From: Betaproteobacteria bacterium
Lineage (GTDB): Bacteria; Pseudomonadota; Gammaproteobacteria; Burkholderiales; Usitatibacteraceae
Assembly: GCA_011391275.1 (NCBI GenBank)
Contig: JAABQW010000263.1
Coordinates: 1-45,919 of the forward strand
Length of the DNA stretch: 45,919 bases
Reading direction: 5' to 3'
Shown: piece by piece, positions 34,331 through 43,843 of the stretch
How positions within the stretch are numbered: position 1 is the stretch's first letter
Layout of the letters: the number at the start of each line of letters is the position of its first letter
Program-made: the position numbers and the translations under genes
The notes under the pieces: model-generated
What the model was told of the DNA's origin: nothing
The model's input: the letters and a program-made list of their open reading frames with translations, nothing else
Database searches by the model: none

Positions 34331-36919
34331 ATGAAGAGCCATTTCTGGAAGGCCGACTGGTTCCTCGGCGTGGTGATCGCCGTGGCCATGTTCGCCTTCA
34401 GCCTGACGTCGAACCTGATCCCCGGCTTCGAGCGCTGGGCCTACGACCTTGGCGTCCGCATGACTTCCAAGAACCCGAGCGACAAGATCGCCGTGGTCGC
34501 GATCGACGAGCAGTCGATCGCCAACATCGGCCGCTGGCCCTGGCCGCGCGAGGTCCACGCCAGGCTGATCGACCAGCTCTCCGCCGCCAAGGCCAAGGTC
34601 ATCGGCAACACAGTCTTCTTCTTCGAGCCGCAGATCGACCCGGGCCTCGCCTACGTCGAGAAGATGCTCGACATCTACGACAAGGCCTATCCGCAGTCCG
34701 CGCCCCAGGAGGCGCCCGGCGTCGGCGTCATCGGCGGCGCGACACCCGCGGCCCAGGTGGCGCAACCCGCGGGCGAGGTCGCCGAGATCGGCAAGCTCCT
34801 GCGCGAGGCCTCCGTCACGCTCAACAACGACATCCGCCTCGCCGCGAGCGTGAAGAAGGCCGGCAACGTCGTGGTGCCCATGGTCTTCGACGAGACGATG
34901 GGCGTGGCCCCGCCGGGCAAGCCGGACAACCCGCTGCCCGACTACGTCGCCCGCAACGCGATCGGCGGCAACTCGCGCGCCGACGCCTCTCCCATCTACG
35001 GCGTGTCGCTGATCGCCCCCATCGAGCAGATCGGCGCCAACGTGGCCGCGATGGGCCACCTCAACGCCTCTCCGGACCCGGCCGACGGCGCCATCCGCAC
35101 CGAGCCCCTGGTCATCGACCACTACGGCCAGCTTTTTCCCTCGCTCGCGCTGACGATCGCCGCGCGAAGCCTCAACCTGGGCCCGAAGGACATCAAGGTG
35201 AACGTCGGCGAGAGCGTGGCGCTGGGCAGCAAGATCCTGCGCACCGACGAGCAGTCCAAGATGTTCACGTACTTCTACAAGGATCGCGACGGACGCACGG
35301 CCTTCCCCGTCGACTCGTTCTTCGACGTCTACACCGGCAAGATCCCGGCGGCCAAGTACGCCGACAAGATCGTGCTCATCGGGGCGGTCGCCGCGGGCAT
35401 CGGCAACAACCAGGTGACGCCGATCTCGGCGCAGATGCACCCGGTCACCACCCTCGCGCACTCCGTCTCCTCGCTCCTCCAGGAGCATTTCTTCGTCGCG
35501 CCGGCCTGGGGCCCCTGGGCGTCTCTCGCGGTCTACGTGCTCATCGCCGCCTACCTGGTGCTGCTCCTGCCGCGCCTGGGCGCCGGCATGGGCGCGGTCC
35601 TCACGGCTCTGCTCCTCGTGGCGCTGTTCGGCGCGCACCTGGGCCTCATGACGGGCGCGGGGCTGTGGCTGCAGCTCATGCTGCCCGCCACCCTCCTCGT
35701 CGTCGGGCACCTGCTCCTCACCACCAAGCGCTTCCTCGTCACCGAGCGCGGCAAGGAGAGGGCCGACCTGGAGGGTGCGGAATCCAACCGCATGCTGGGG
35801 CTCGCGTTCCAGCAGCAGGGCCAGCTCGACATGGCCTTCGACAAGTTCCGCAAGTGCCCCTACGACGAGCAGCTCGGCGAGAACCTCTACGCGCTGGCAC
35901 TCGACTTCGAGCGCCGCCGCCAGTTCAACAAGGCGGAGTCGGTGTTCGGCTTCATCCACAGGTCCGACCCCAAGTTCAAGGACGTGGCCGAGCGCATGCA
36001 GCGCGCCAAGACCATGAGCGAGACGATCATCCTCGGGGGGTCCTCGGCCGCACGCTCCAACGCGGCGACCATGGTCCTGCAGGGAGGGCAGGCGGAGAAG
36101 CCGATGCTCGGCCGCTACCAGGTGGAGAAGGAGCTCGGCAAGGGCGCCATGGGCGTGGTCTACCTCGGCAAGGATCCGAAGATCGGGCGCACGGTCGCCA
36201 TCAAGACGCTGGCCCTGTCGTCCGAGTTCGAGGGCGACGAGCTGCAGGAGGCCAAGGAACGCTTCTTCCGCGAGGCGGAGACGGCCGGTCGCCTCACGCA
36301 CCCGAACATCGTCACCATCTACGACGCGGGCGAGGAGCACGACCTCGCCTACATCGCGATGGAGTTCCTGAAGGGCAAGGACCTCGTGCCCTACGTGAAG
36401 CAGCCCAACCTGCTGCCGCGCGACCGGGTGCTCTCGATCGTCGAGCGCGTGGCGGACGCCCTGGGCTACGCGCACACGATGGGCGTCGTGCACCGCGACA
36501 TCAAGCCCGCCAACATCATGTACGAACCGGAGAGCGACGTCGCCAAGGTGACGGACTTCGGCATCGCCCGCATCACGGACTCGTCCAGGACGAAGACCGG
36601 CATGGTGCTGGGCACGCCGTCCTACATGTCGCCCGAGCAGCTCGCCGGCAAGAAGATCGACGGCCGCTCCGACCTCTTCTCGCTCGGCGTCACGCTCTTC
36701 CAGATGCTGTGCGGGCGCCTGCCCTTCGAGGGCGAGTCGATGACGCAGCTCATGTTCGCCATCGCGAGCAACCCGCACCCGCACATCCGCGAGATCAACG
36801 CCGACCTGCCGCCCTGGATCGACGCAATCATCGACAAGGCGCTCGCCAAGGACTTCAACCAGCGCTACCAGACGGGCCAGGAGTTCGCCGAGGCGATCCG
36901 CCAGGCGCGCAAGGGCTGA
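34331..36919 (+). CDS. CHASE2-domain receptor Ser/Thr protein kinase
   Basis: An 862-residue membrane receptor kinase. A first transmembrane helix (about residues 10-28) leads to a large extracytoplasmic CHASE2 sensor (about 30-400, beginning PSDKIAVVAIDEQSIANIGRWPW). Two or three transmembrane helices follow (about 400-475), then a short TPR-like helical region (about 490-565) and a eukaryotic-type kinase domain from residue 594. The kinase has the glycine loop ELGKGAMGVVYLG, HRDIKPAN at 721-728 (catalytic Asp723) and DFG at 742-744, so it should be active. CHASE2 is thought to sense environmental ligands. AAGGGAG precedes ATG 34331. It may be co-transcribed with the DUF2889 gene 18 nt downstream. 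Confidence 0.95.
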   Translation: MKSHFWKADWFLGVVIAVAMFAFSLTSNLIPGFERWAYDLGVRMTSKNPSDKIAVVAIDEQSIANIGRWPWPREVHARLIDQLSAAKAKVIGNTVFFFEPQIDPGLAYVEKMLDIYDKAYPQSAPQEAPGVGVIGGATPAAQVAQPAGEVAEIGKLLREASVTLNNDIRLAASVKKAGNVVVPMVFDETMGVAPPGKPDNPLPDYVARNAIGGNSRADASPIYGVSLIAPIEQIGANVAAMGHLNASPDPADGAIRTEPLVIDHYGQLFPSLALTIAARSLNLGPKDIKVNVGESVALGSKILRTDEQSKMFTYFYKDRDGRTAFPVDSFFDVYTGKIPAAKYADKIVLIGAVAAGIGNNQVTPISAQMHPVTTLAHSVSSLLQEHFFVAPAWGPWASLAVYVLIAAYLVLLLPRLGAGMGAVLTALLLVALFGAHLGLMTGAGLWLQLMLPATLLVVGHLLLTTKRFLVTERGKERADLEGAESNRMLGLAFQQQGQLDMAFDKFRKCPYDEQLGENLYALALDFERRRQFNKAESVFGFIHRSDPKFKDVAERMQRAKTMSETIILGGSSAARSNAATMVLQGGQAEKPMLGRYQVEKELGKGAMGVVYLGKDPKIGRTVAIKTLALSSEFEGDELQEAKERFFREAETAGRLTHPNIVTIYDAGEEHDLAYIAMEFLKGKDLVPYVKQPNLLPRDRVLSIVERVADALGYAHTMGVVHRDIKPANIMYEPESDVAKVTDFGIARITDSSRTKTGMVLGTPSYMSPEQLAGKKIDGRSDLFSLGVTLFQMLCGRLPFEGESMTQLMFAIASNPHPHIREINADLPPWIDAIIDKALAKDFNQRYQTGQEFAEAIRQARKG

Positions 36920-36937
36920 AGGCGCGCGCCCGAAGCG

Positions 36938-37510
36938 ATGCCCCTTCCCGATTCCGGCGCGAAGCGCGAGCCCCTGCACCGGCGCACGATCGAGATCGTC
37001 GGCTACCGGCGCGAGGACGGCCTCTACGACATCGAGGGGCGCCTCTTCGACCGCAAGGACGTGGAGTTCCCCGTGGGCGGCCGCCGCAGGCCGCCCGGCG
37101 AGGCGGTTCACGACATGTGGCTCAGGATCACGGTGGACCGGGAGTTGCGCATCGTCGACGCGGCCGCGGCCACCGACGCGATGCCCTACGCCGGCGCGTG
37201 CGACGCGATCACCCCCGATTATGCGAAGCTCGTCGGCCTTTCCATCGGCCCCGGCTACCTCCGGCACGTGAAGGAGCGCCTCGGCGGCGTGCACGGGTGC
37301 ACGCACCTCACCGAGCTCGCCGGTTCGCTCGCGACGGCCGCCTTCCAGACCTTCGCGGGCCAGGGCCTCGCCCCGCCCGACCGCAGGCCCCCGCAACTCG
37401 ACCGCTGCCACGCGCTCGACTCGCACGGGGATGTCGTGGCGCGGTTCTACCCGCGCTGGTACCGGGGCGCCGCCCCCGCCGGGCACGGCGGGCCGACCGA
37501 GAACCACTGA
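36938..37510 (+). CDS. DUF2889-family protein
   Basis: A 190-residue soluble protein. The conserved start PLHRRTIEIVGYRREDGLYDIEGRL and the central GCTHLTEL and GPGYLRHVKERLGG blocks identify DUF2889. Function is unknown. The family is often next to sucC-sucD in betaproteobacteria, as here, but an FNR-type promoter separates it from sucC. Confidence 0.85.
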   Translation: MPLPDSGAKREPLHRRTIEIVGYRREDGLYDIEGRLFDRKDVEFPVGGRRRPPGEAVHDMWLRITVDRELRIVDAAAATDAMPYAGACDAITPDYAKLVGLSIGPGYLRHVKERLGGVHGCTHLTELAGSLATAAFQTFAGQGLAPPDRRPPQLDRCHALDSHGDVVARFYPRWYRGAAPAGHGGPTENH

Positions 37511-37531
37511 GCGCGCGGTTCTCTCGCGCGA

Positions 37532-37575
37532 CTGACCGGCGTCAAGGCGGGCCCCTCCGTCCCGGCTGCTAGAAT
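37532..37575 (+). promoter_or_regulatory. FNR-type dyad plus -10 TAGAAT, promoter of sucCD
   Basis: CTGACCGGCGTCAA (37532-37545) fits TTGAC-N4-GTCAA with one mismatch. Its centre is 31.5 nt before TAGAAT (37570-37575), the same spacing as in the tctC promoter. Confidence 0.55.
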
Positions 37576-37607
37576 GGCCGGGCTCATCACTCAGGCTCCC
37601 CACGACA

Positions 37608-38771
<1,164 letters not shown>

Positions 38772-38784
38772 CAGGGAAAACGAC

Positions 38785-39660
<876 letters not shown>

Positions 39661-39666
39661 CAGGGA

Positions 39667-39813
39667 CCCTCACCCCCGGCCCCTCTACCAAGGGAGAGGT
39701 GAGCGGAAATCTCCCTCCTCCCCAGGGAGAGGTGAGCGGAAATCTCCCTCCTCCCCAGGGAGAGATGAGCGGAAATCTCCCTTCTCCCTTGGGAGAAGGG
39801 CCGGGGATGAGGG
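39667..39813. repeat. REP-like palindromic array with three 33-bp direct repeats
   Basis: Outer arms CCCTCACCCCCGGCCC (39667-39682) and GGGCCGGGGATGAGGG (39798-39813) are inverted copies with one mismatch. Between them, three direct repeats of 33 bp (39692-39724, 39725-39757, 39758-39790) each begin GGGAGAGGTGAGCGG and contain GGGAGA...TCTCCC inverted halves. Units 1 and 2 are identical; unit 3 has a few changes. It ends transcription of sucD or stabilises its 3' end. Same word family as the element at 1776-1807. The units are contiguous without spacers, so this is not CRISPR. Confidence 0.85.
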
Positions 39814-39832
39814 TGATTCGCCGGGAGACGCC

Positions 39833-40870
39833 ATGCAGCAGCCGTTCCTGGAGTCCCTTTCCCCCGAGGCGCGCGGGCTGCTGCTCGCCGCCGCCCGCCC
39901 CGTTTCCTTCGTGAAGGGCGCGACCCTGGTGCGGCACGGGGATGCGGCCCGCGGCGCCTTCGTTCTCCGCGAGGGCGGCGCCGAGGCCCGCATCCCGGCG
40001 CCGGGCGGCGAGTGCTTCGTGGTCGCGCGCCTGGCGGGCGGCGACATCTTCGGCGAGATGGCCCTCGTGGAGGCCGGCACCTGCACGGCGACGGTCGTCG
40101 CCACCTCGCACGTGGACGGCTGGTACCTCACCTTCGAGGACTTCCGGGCCGTGGTCTCGCAGCGCCACCCGGCCGCGCGCGAGCTGCAGCACGGGGTGAC
40201 GCTCGTGCTCGCAGGGAGACTTCGCGCCCTGAACGAGCGGCTCGCCGCGCTCGCCTCGCCCGAGGACCGGACGGCGCGCGCCCGCGAAGGCGCGGTTCCG
40301 CTTGAAGGCGTGACGCGCCCGCGCCGGGCACCCTTCGACCTTGCGGCCTTCCTTCCGCGGCTTGCCTTCTTCGAGCGCTTTCCTTCCGACGAGATCGACG
40401 AGGTGGCGGCGCAAGCGCACGTTCTCGAGGCACCGCGCGGCGCGTTGCTGCACGCGCCCGGCGGCGCGGCGCAGGCCGTGCTGCTCGTCGCCCGCGGCGC
40501 CGTCGAAGTCGTGCGGCCGGTGGACGGGATGGAGCGGCGCGTGGCGGTCCTTGGCCCGGGCAAACTCCTCGGCTTCATGGGGGTGCTGCTCGGCAGCGCG
40601 CACGGCACCTGGGCCTTCGCCCGCGAGGCTTCCACGCTCCTGGAGATCCCGGCCGACGCCTTTCGAGCCCTCTATTTCGGCGAGAGCCCCGCAGCCTCGC
40701 GCGTGCGCTCGGCCGTGCAGCACAGTCTCCTGGAGGCGCTGGGGCGCACCAACCGTGCCCTTACCCGCCTGGCGGCCCATGCCCGCCTGGCCTCGCGCGA
40801 CCGCGAGGCGGCCCTGTTCGAGGAGGCAGGCGCCGCGCAGCTCTGGGCGGAAGGCGGGGCGCCCGGCTAG
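39833..40870 (+). CDS. Protein with two cyclic-nucleotide-binding-type domains, no DNA-binding domain
   Basis: A 345-residue soluble protein. Two cNMP beta-barrel domains are visible: one at about residues 15-125 (FVKGATLVRHGDAARGAFVLREGG, then GGDIFGEMALVEAGTCTATV) and one at about 165-280 (LEAPRGALLHAPGG, then GPGKLLGFMGVLLGS). The first retains the FGEMAL phosphate-binding cassette but ends it EAGTCTATV, without the clear Arg of cAMP binders. No helix-turn-helix follows; the C-terminus is a helical, Ala-rich tail. It is therefore a sensor or adaptor rather than a transcription factor. Its stop overlaps the stop of the convergent amidotransferase by 3 nt (CTAG). Confidence 0.82.
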   Translation: MQQPFLESLSPEARGLLLAAARPVSFVKGATLVRHGDAARGAFVLREGGAEARIPAPGGECFVVARLAGGDIFGEMALVEAGTCTATVVATSHVDGWYLTFEDFRAVVSQRHPAARELQHGVTLVLAGRLRALNERLAALASPEDRTARAREGAVPLEGVTRPRRAPFDLAAFLPRLAFFERFPSDEIDEVAAQAHVLEAPRGALLHAPGGAAQAVLLVARGAVEVVRPVDGMERRVAVLGPGKLLGFMGVLLGSAHGTWAFAREASTLLEIPADAFRALYFGESPAASRVRSAVQHSLLEALGRTNRALTRLAAHARLASRDREAALFEEAGAAQLWAEGGAPG

Positions 40871-41790
40871 TCCAGGTAGCGCAGGGTTGCCTCGGGACGG
40901 CCCTCGTGCCGGCGTGCGTGCAGCACGGCGTATTCGGGCACCTCGACCCAGGACGCGACGTCGCGCGTGAGCGGCTCGGAGGCCACGAGGATGGAGTCGG
41001 CCGCCTGCGCCCCGCCGGTCATCTTCCATTCGCCCTCGTGCAGGCCGTAATCGCGCCCGAGCGTGTACCAGAGGCTCAGGAAGTTGAGGTTCGCCTCGTG
41101 CAGGCGCGCGGCGTCCTCCGTGGCGTAGCGGCCGAAGTCGAAGCAATAGCGCACGGCCGCGAGCTGAGTGCCGTCCGCGAAGAAGAGGTTCACCGAGGAC
41201 GAAACGTCGATGCCGAGCCGCGTCCGCTCGCGCCGGATGATGGCGAGCGCCCGCGCGATGGCCTCGACCAGCTCGTCGCCCCCGGGAACGGCGAATGGGT
41301 CGCGCAGGCCGGCGAGGACGAGCGCGTAGATCCACTCGCTGTCCGTCGTTCCCCGGATGTGCCGGGCGAGGCTCTGCGGCACGTGGAGCGCCAGTGCCGG
41401 CTTCAGGTCGGCGAAGCGGGCGAGATCGCCGTTGTGCGCCATGGCGACAGGCGAGCCGGGAAACTGGAACGGATGGACATTGGCGGGCGAGATCTCCACG
41501 GCCGTGCTGTAGGCCACCCCGCGCACGTGGGCCAGCACGGCCGAGGCCTCGACCTTCTCCGCGAGGTTCTTCAGGTTGCGGTCGAAGACCGGCAGTTCCG
41601 TCGAGCTGTAGGCCCAGGGCTTCCCGGGGGCGCGCGATTGCCGGTCCCAGGCGCGCATGCCGAACCCGGCGAGGTTCATCATGTGCAGCATCTTCGGCAT
41701 GTAGCTCTGCCGGACCAGCGCCGAATCGGGCTGGTAGAGCAGGTTGTCCAGCAGGACGGGCTCGCCGAGGTAGAGGAGGGCGCGGCACAT
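40867..41790 (-). CDS. Class II glutamine amidotransferase (EgtC/YafJ-like)
   Basis: A 307-residue Ntn-hydrolase. The start at ATG 41790 is fixed by the chemistry: the next residue is Cys2 (MCRALLYLGEPV), which becomes the N-terminal nucleophile. The ATG at 41799 would bury it. VLAHVRGVAYSTAV and HPFQFPGSPVAMAHNGDLARF carry the glutamine-binding Arg and the Asn-Gly oxyanion pair, and GTTDSEWIY is the later Asp site. It would release ammonia from glutamine or a gamma-glutamyl amide; EgtC-type relatives act on gamma-glutamyl intermediates. The substrate is unknown here. It is divergent from the formate dehydrogenase operon. Confidence 0.88.
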   Translation of the reverse strand: MCRALLYLGEPVLLDNLLYQPDSALVRQSYMPKMLHMMNLAGFGMRAWDRQSRAPGKPWAYSSTELPVFDRNLKNLAEKVEASAVLAHVRGVAYSTAVEISPANVHPFQFPGSPVAMAHNGDLARFADLKPALALHVPQSLARHIRGTTDSEWIYALVLAGLRDPFAVPGGDELVEAIARALAIIRRERTRLGIDVSSSVNLFFADGTQLAAVRYCFDFGRYATEDAARLHEANLNFLSLWYTLGRDYGLHEGEWKMTGGAQAADSILVASEPLTRDVASWVEVPEYAVLHARRHEGRPEATLRYLD

Positions 41791-41837
41791 GGGGCGCATT
41801 CTGGCACAGCGCCCGCCCCCGGCCGGGACGGGGCCGC

Positions 41838-41880
41838 TTGACTCGGGTCAAGCCCAAACTCGCCTCCCCTTCGGTAGTCT
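41838..41880 (+). promoter_or_regulatory. FNR-type dyad plus -10, promoter of the formate dehydrogenase operon
   Basis: TTGACTCGGGTCAA (41838-41851) is a perfect TTGAC-N4-GTCAA inverted repeat. Its centre is 30.5 nt before TAGTCT (41875-41880), which places it at about -41.5 of the expected start near 41886. Confidence 0.75.
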
Positions 41881-41978
41881 AACCACCTGACTCCCAGGCC
41901 CATCGCCCGCGACGCGAGGGCATGCCCCCGGGCGCCGCCAGCCAAGCCGGCCCCGCCGCAGACAACCCAGAGCCCGCC

Positions 41979-43661
41979 ATGAACGACCGCGTCGCCATTC
42001 CGCTATCGAAGATCCGCAAGGCCCGCCCGACTCCCAAGGGCCGCTCCGTGGACGCCGTCGCCCGCGAGGAGATCGCCTCCCTCCTGGGCGGGGCGCCGCG
42101 CGCGCCCGAGTACCTCATCGAGAACCTGCACAAGGTGCAGGACCACTTCGGCAGCCTCTCGGCCGCCCGCCTCGCGGCACTGGCCGAGGCCATGAAGCTC
42201 TCGCAGGCCGAGGTCTTCGAGGTCGCGACCTTCTACCACCACTTCGACGTCGTGAAGGAGGGCGAGGACGCGCCCGCGAAGCTCACCGTGCGCGTTTGCG
42301 ACACGTTGTCCTGCCGGATGGCCGGTGCCGAGGGCCTCCTGGAGCGGCTGAAGGTGACGCTGGGCCCGAGCGTGCGCGTGCTCGCGGCCCCCTGCATCGG
42401 GCGCTGCGCCGAGGCCCCCGCCGTCTGCGTGGGCCAGAACGCCTTCGGCGACGCCACCGCCGAGAAGGTCGCGATGGTCGTGAAGGAAGGGGTCGTGCGG
42501 CCGCCGCGCACCTCGCACATCGGGTACGCGGAATACCGGGAGGCCGGCGGATACGCGCTGTGGGCCGGGTGCCTCGCGGGCAAGCGCGACCTGGAGGGCG
42601 TGCTGAAGACCATGGAGGATGCCGGGCTTCGCGGGCTGGGCGGCGCGGGCTTCCCCACGGGGCGCAAGTGGCGGATCGTCCGCGCCGAGGCCGGCCCGCG
42701 CTTCATGGCGGTGAACATCGACGAGGGCGAGCCCGGCACGTTCAAGGACCGCCACTACCTCGAGCGCGACCCGCACCGCTTCCTCGAGGGCATGCTCGTG
42801 GCCGCGTGGGCGACGGGCATCGAGAGGATCTGGATCTACCTGCGCGACGAGTACCACGCCTGCCGCGAGGCCCTCGAGAAGGAAATCGCGCTGCTGCGGG
42901 CCGACCCGCCGGGGCCGCTTCCCGAGATCCACCTTCGCCGCGGCGCCGGCGCCTACATCTGCGGCGAGGAGTCCGCGATGATCGAGTCGATCGAGGGCAA
43001 GCGGGGCATGCCGCGGCTGCGGCCCCCCTACGTCGCCCAGGTCGGCCTCTTCGGCCGCCCGACGCTCGAGCACAACTTCGAGACGCTCTACTGGGTGCGC
43101 GAGATCCTCGAGAAGGGGGCCGGCTGGTTCGCCTCCCAGGGCCGCAACGGCCGCAAGGGCCTGCGCTCCTTCTCGGTGTCCGGTCGCGTGAACCGGCCCG
43201 GCGTGCACCTCGCGCCGGCGGGCATCACCGTGAAGGAGCTCATCGCCGAGTACTGCGGCGGGATGCTGGAGGGCCACGGGTTCTACGCGTACCTCCCCGG
43301 CGGCGCCTCCGGCGGCATCCTCCCGGCGTCGATGGGCGACATCCCGCTCGACTTCGACACGCTCCAGCCGCACGGCTGCTTCATCGGCTCGGCGGCGGTG
43401 ATCGTGCTCTCGGACCACGACAGGGCGCGCGACGCGGCGCTCAACATGATGCGCTTCTTCGAGGACGAGTCCTGCGGCCAGTGCACGCCCTGCCGCGCGG
43501 GCACCGCGAAGGCTGCGAAGCTCATGGAGGCGCCGAAGTGGGACGCGGCTCTTCTGGAGGAGCTTTCGCAGGCGATGGCGGACGCCTCCATCTGCGGGCT
43601 GGGGCAGGCGGCGCCCAATCCGATCCGGTGCGTGGTCAAGCATTTCCCGCACGAAGTTTGA
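41979..43661 (+). CDS. NAD-dependent formate dehydrogenase, fused gamma-beta (FdsG-FdsB/NuoE-NuoF) subunit
   Basis: A 560-residue diaphorase subunit passing electrons from the FdsA chain to NAD. Residues 1-170 are NuoE-like, with a 2Fe-2S site at Cys107, Cys112, Cys139 and Cys143 (CDTLSC, CIGRC). Residues 185-560 are NuoF-like: GLRGLGGAGFPTGRKW (FMN/NADH), GAGAYICGEESAMIESIEG, and a 4Fe-4S site at Cys499, Cys502, Cys505 and Cys539 (SCGQCTPCRAGT). FdsG and FdsB are separate in Cupriavidus; a fusion is seen in two-subunit enzymes such as Methylobacterium FDH1. ATG 41979 is preferred; ATG 41922 has a GAGGG too close to use. The FNR-type promoter is upstream. Confidence 0.94.
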   Translation: MNDRVAIPLSKIRKARPTPKGRSVDAVAREEIASLLGGAPRAPEYLIENLHKVQDHFGSLSAARLAALAEAMKLSQAEVFEVATFYHHFDVVKEGEDAPAKLTVRVCDTLSCRMAGAEGLLERLKVTLGPSVRVLAAPCIGRCAEAPAVCVGQNAFGDATAEKVAMVVKEGVVRPPRTSHIGYAEYREAGGYALWAGCLAGKRDLEGVLKTMEDAGLRGLGGAGFPTGRKWRIVRAEAGPRFMAVNIDEGEPGTFKDRHYLERDPHRFLEGMLVAAWATGIERIWIYLRDEYHACREALEKEIALLRADPPGPLPEIHLRRGAGAYICGEESAMIESIEGKRGMPRLRPPYVAQVGLFGRPTLEHNFETLYWVREILEKGAGWFASQGRNGRKGLRSFSVSGRVNRPGVHLAPAGITVKELIAEYCGGMLEGHGFYAYLPGGASGGILPASMGDIPLDFDTLQPHGCFIGSAAVIVLSDHDRARDAALNMMRFFEDESCGQCTPCRAGTAKAAKLMEAPKWDAALLEELSQAMADASICGLGQAAPNPIRCVVKHFPHEV

Positions 43662-43681
43662 TGCGCCTTCGCACGGAATGA

Positions 43682-43832
43682 CCCAAAGACGGGGACACGG
43701 ATGAACACGGATGAACACGGATGTCTGATTGAAGGAAGTCGGAGCGCGGTCTCGATCCAATTGACGCGGTATCCCGTCCTGCTTTCATCCGCTTTTATCC
43801 GTGTCCATCCGTGTTCATCCGTGTTCCAAAGG
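43682..43832. repeat. MITE-like intergenic repeat, copy 2
   Basis: A 151-bp relative of the element at 31489-31652, with the same ends (CCCAAAGAC; CCAAAGG) and the same inverted tandem units (ACACGGATGAACACGGAT on the left, ATCCGTGTTCATCCGTG on the right), but an unrelated core. It separates the two formate dehydrogenase subunit genes inside their operon, and its right end supplies AAAGGGG, the ribosome binding site of fdsA. Confidence 0.82.
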
Positions 43833-43843
43833 GGTACCAGCAA

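Noticed and set aside
39692-39790. CRISPR-like direct repeats
   Set aside because: The three 33-bp units are contiguous with no unique spacers and belong to a palindromic REP-like family; no cas genes are present.
43773-43790. TTGACGCGGTATCCC within the repeat between the formate dehydrogenase genes as an FNR-type site
   Set aside because: The right half does not match GTCAA, it lies in the variable core of the repeat, and no -10 follows at the common spacing.
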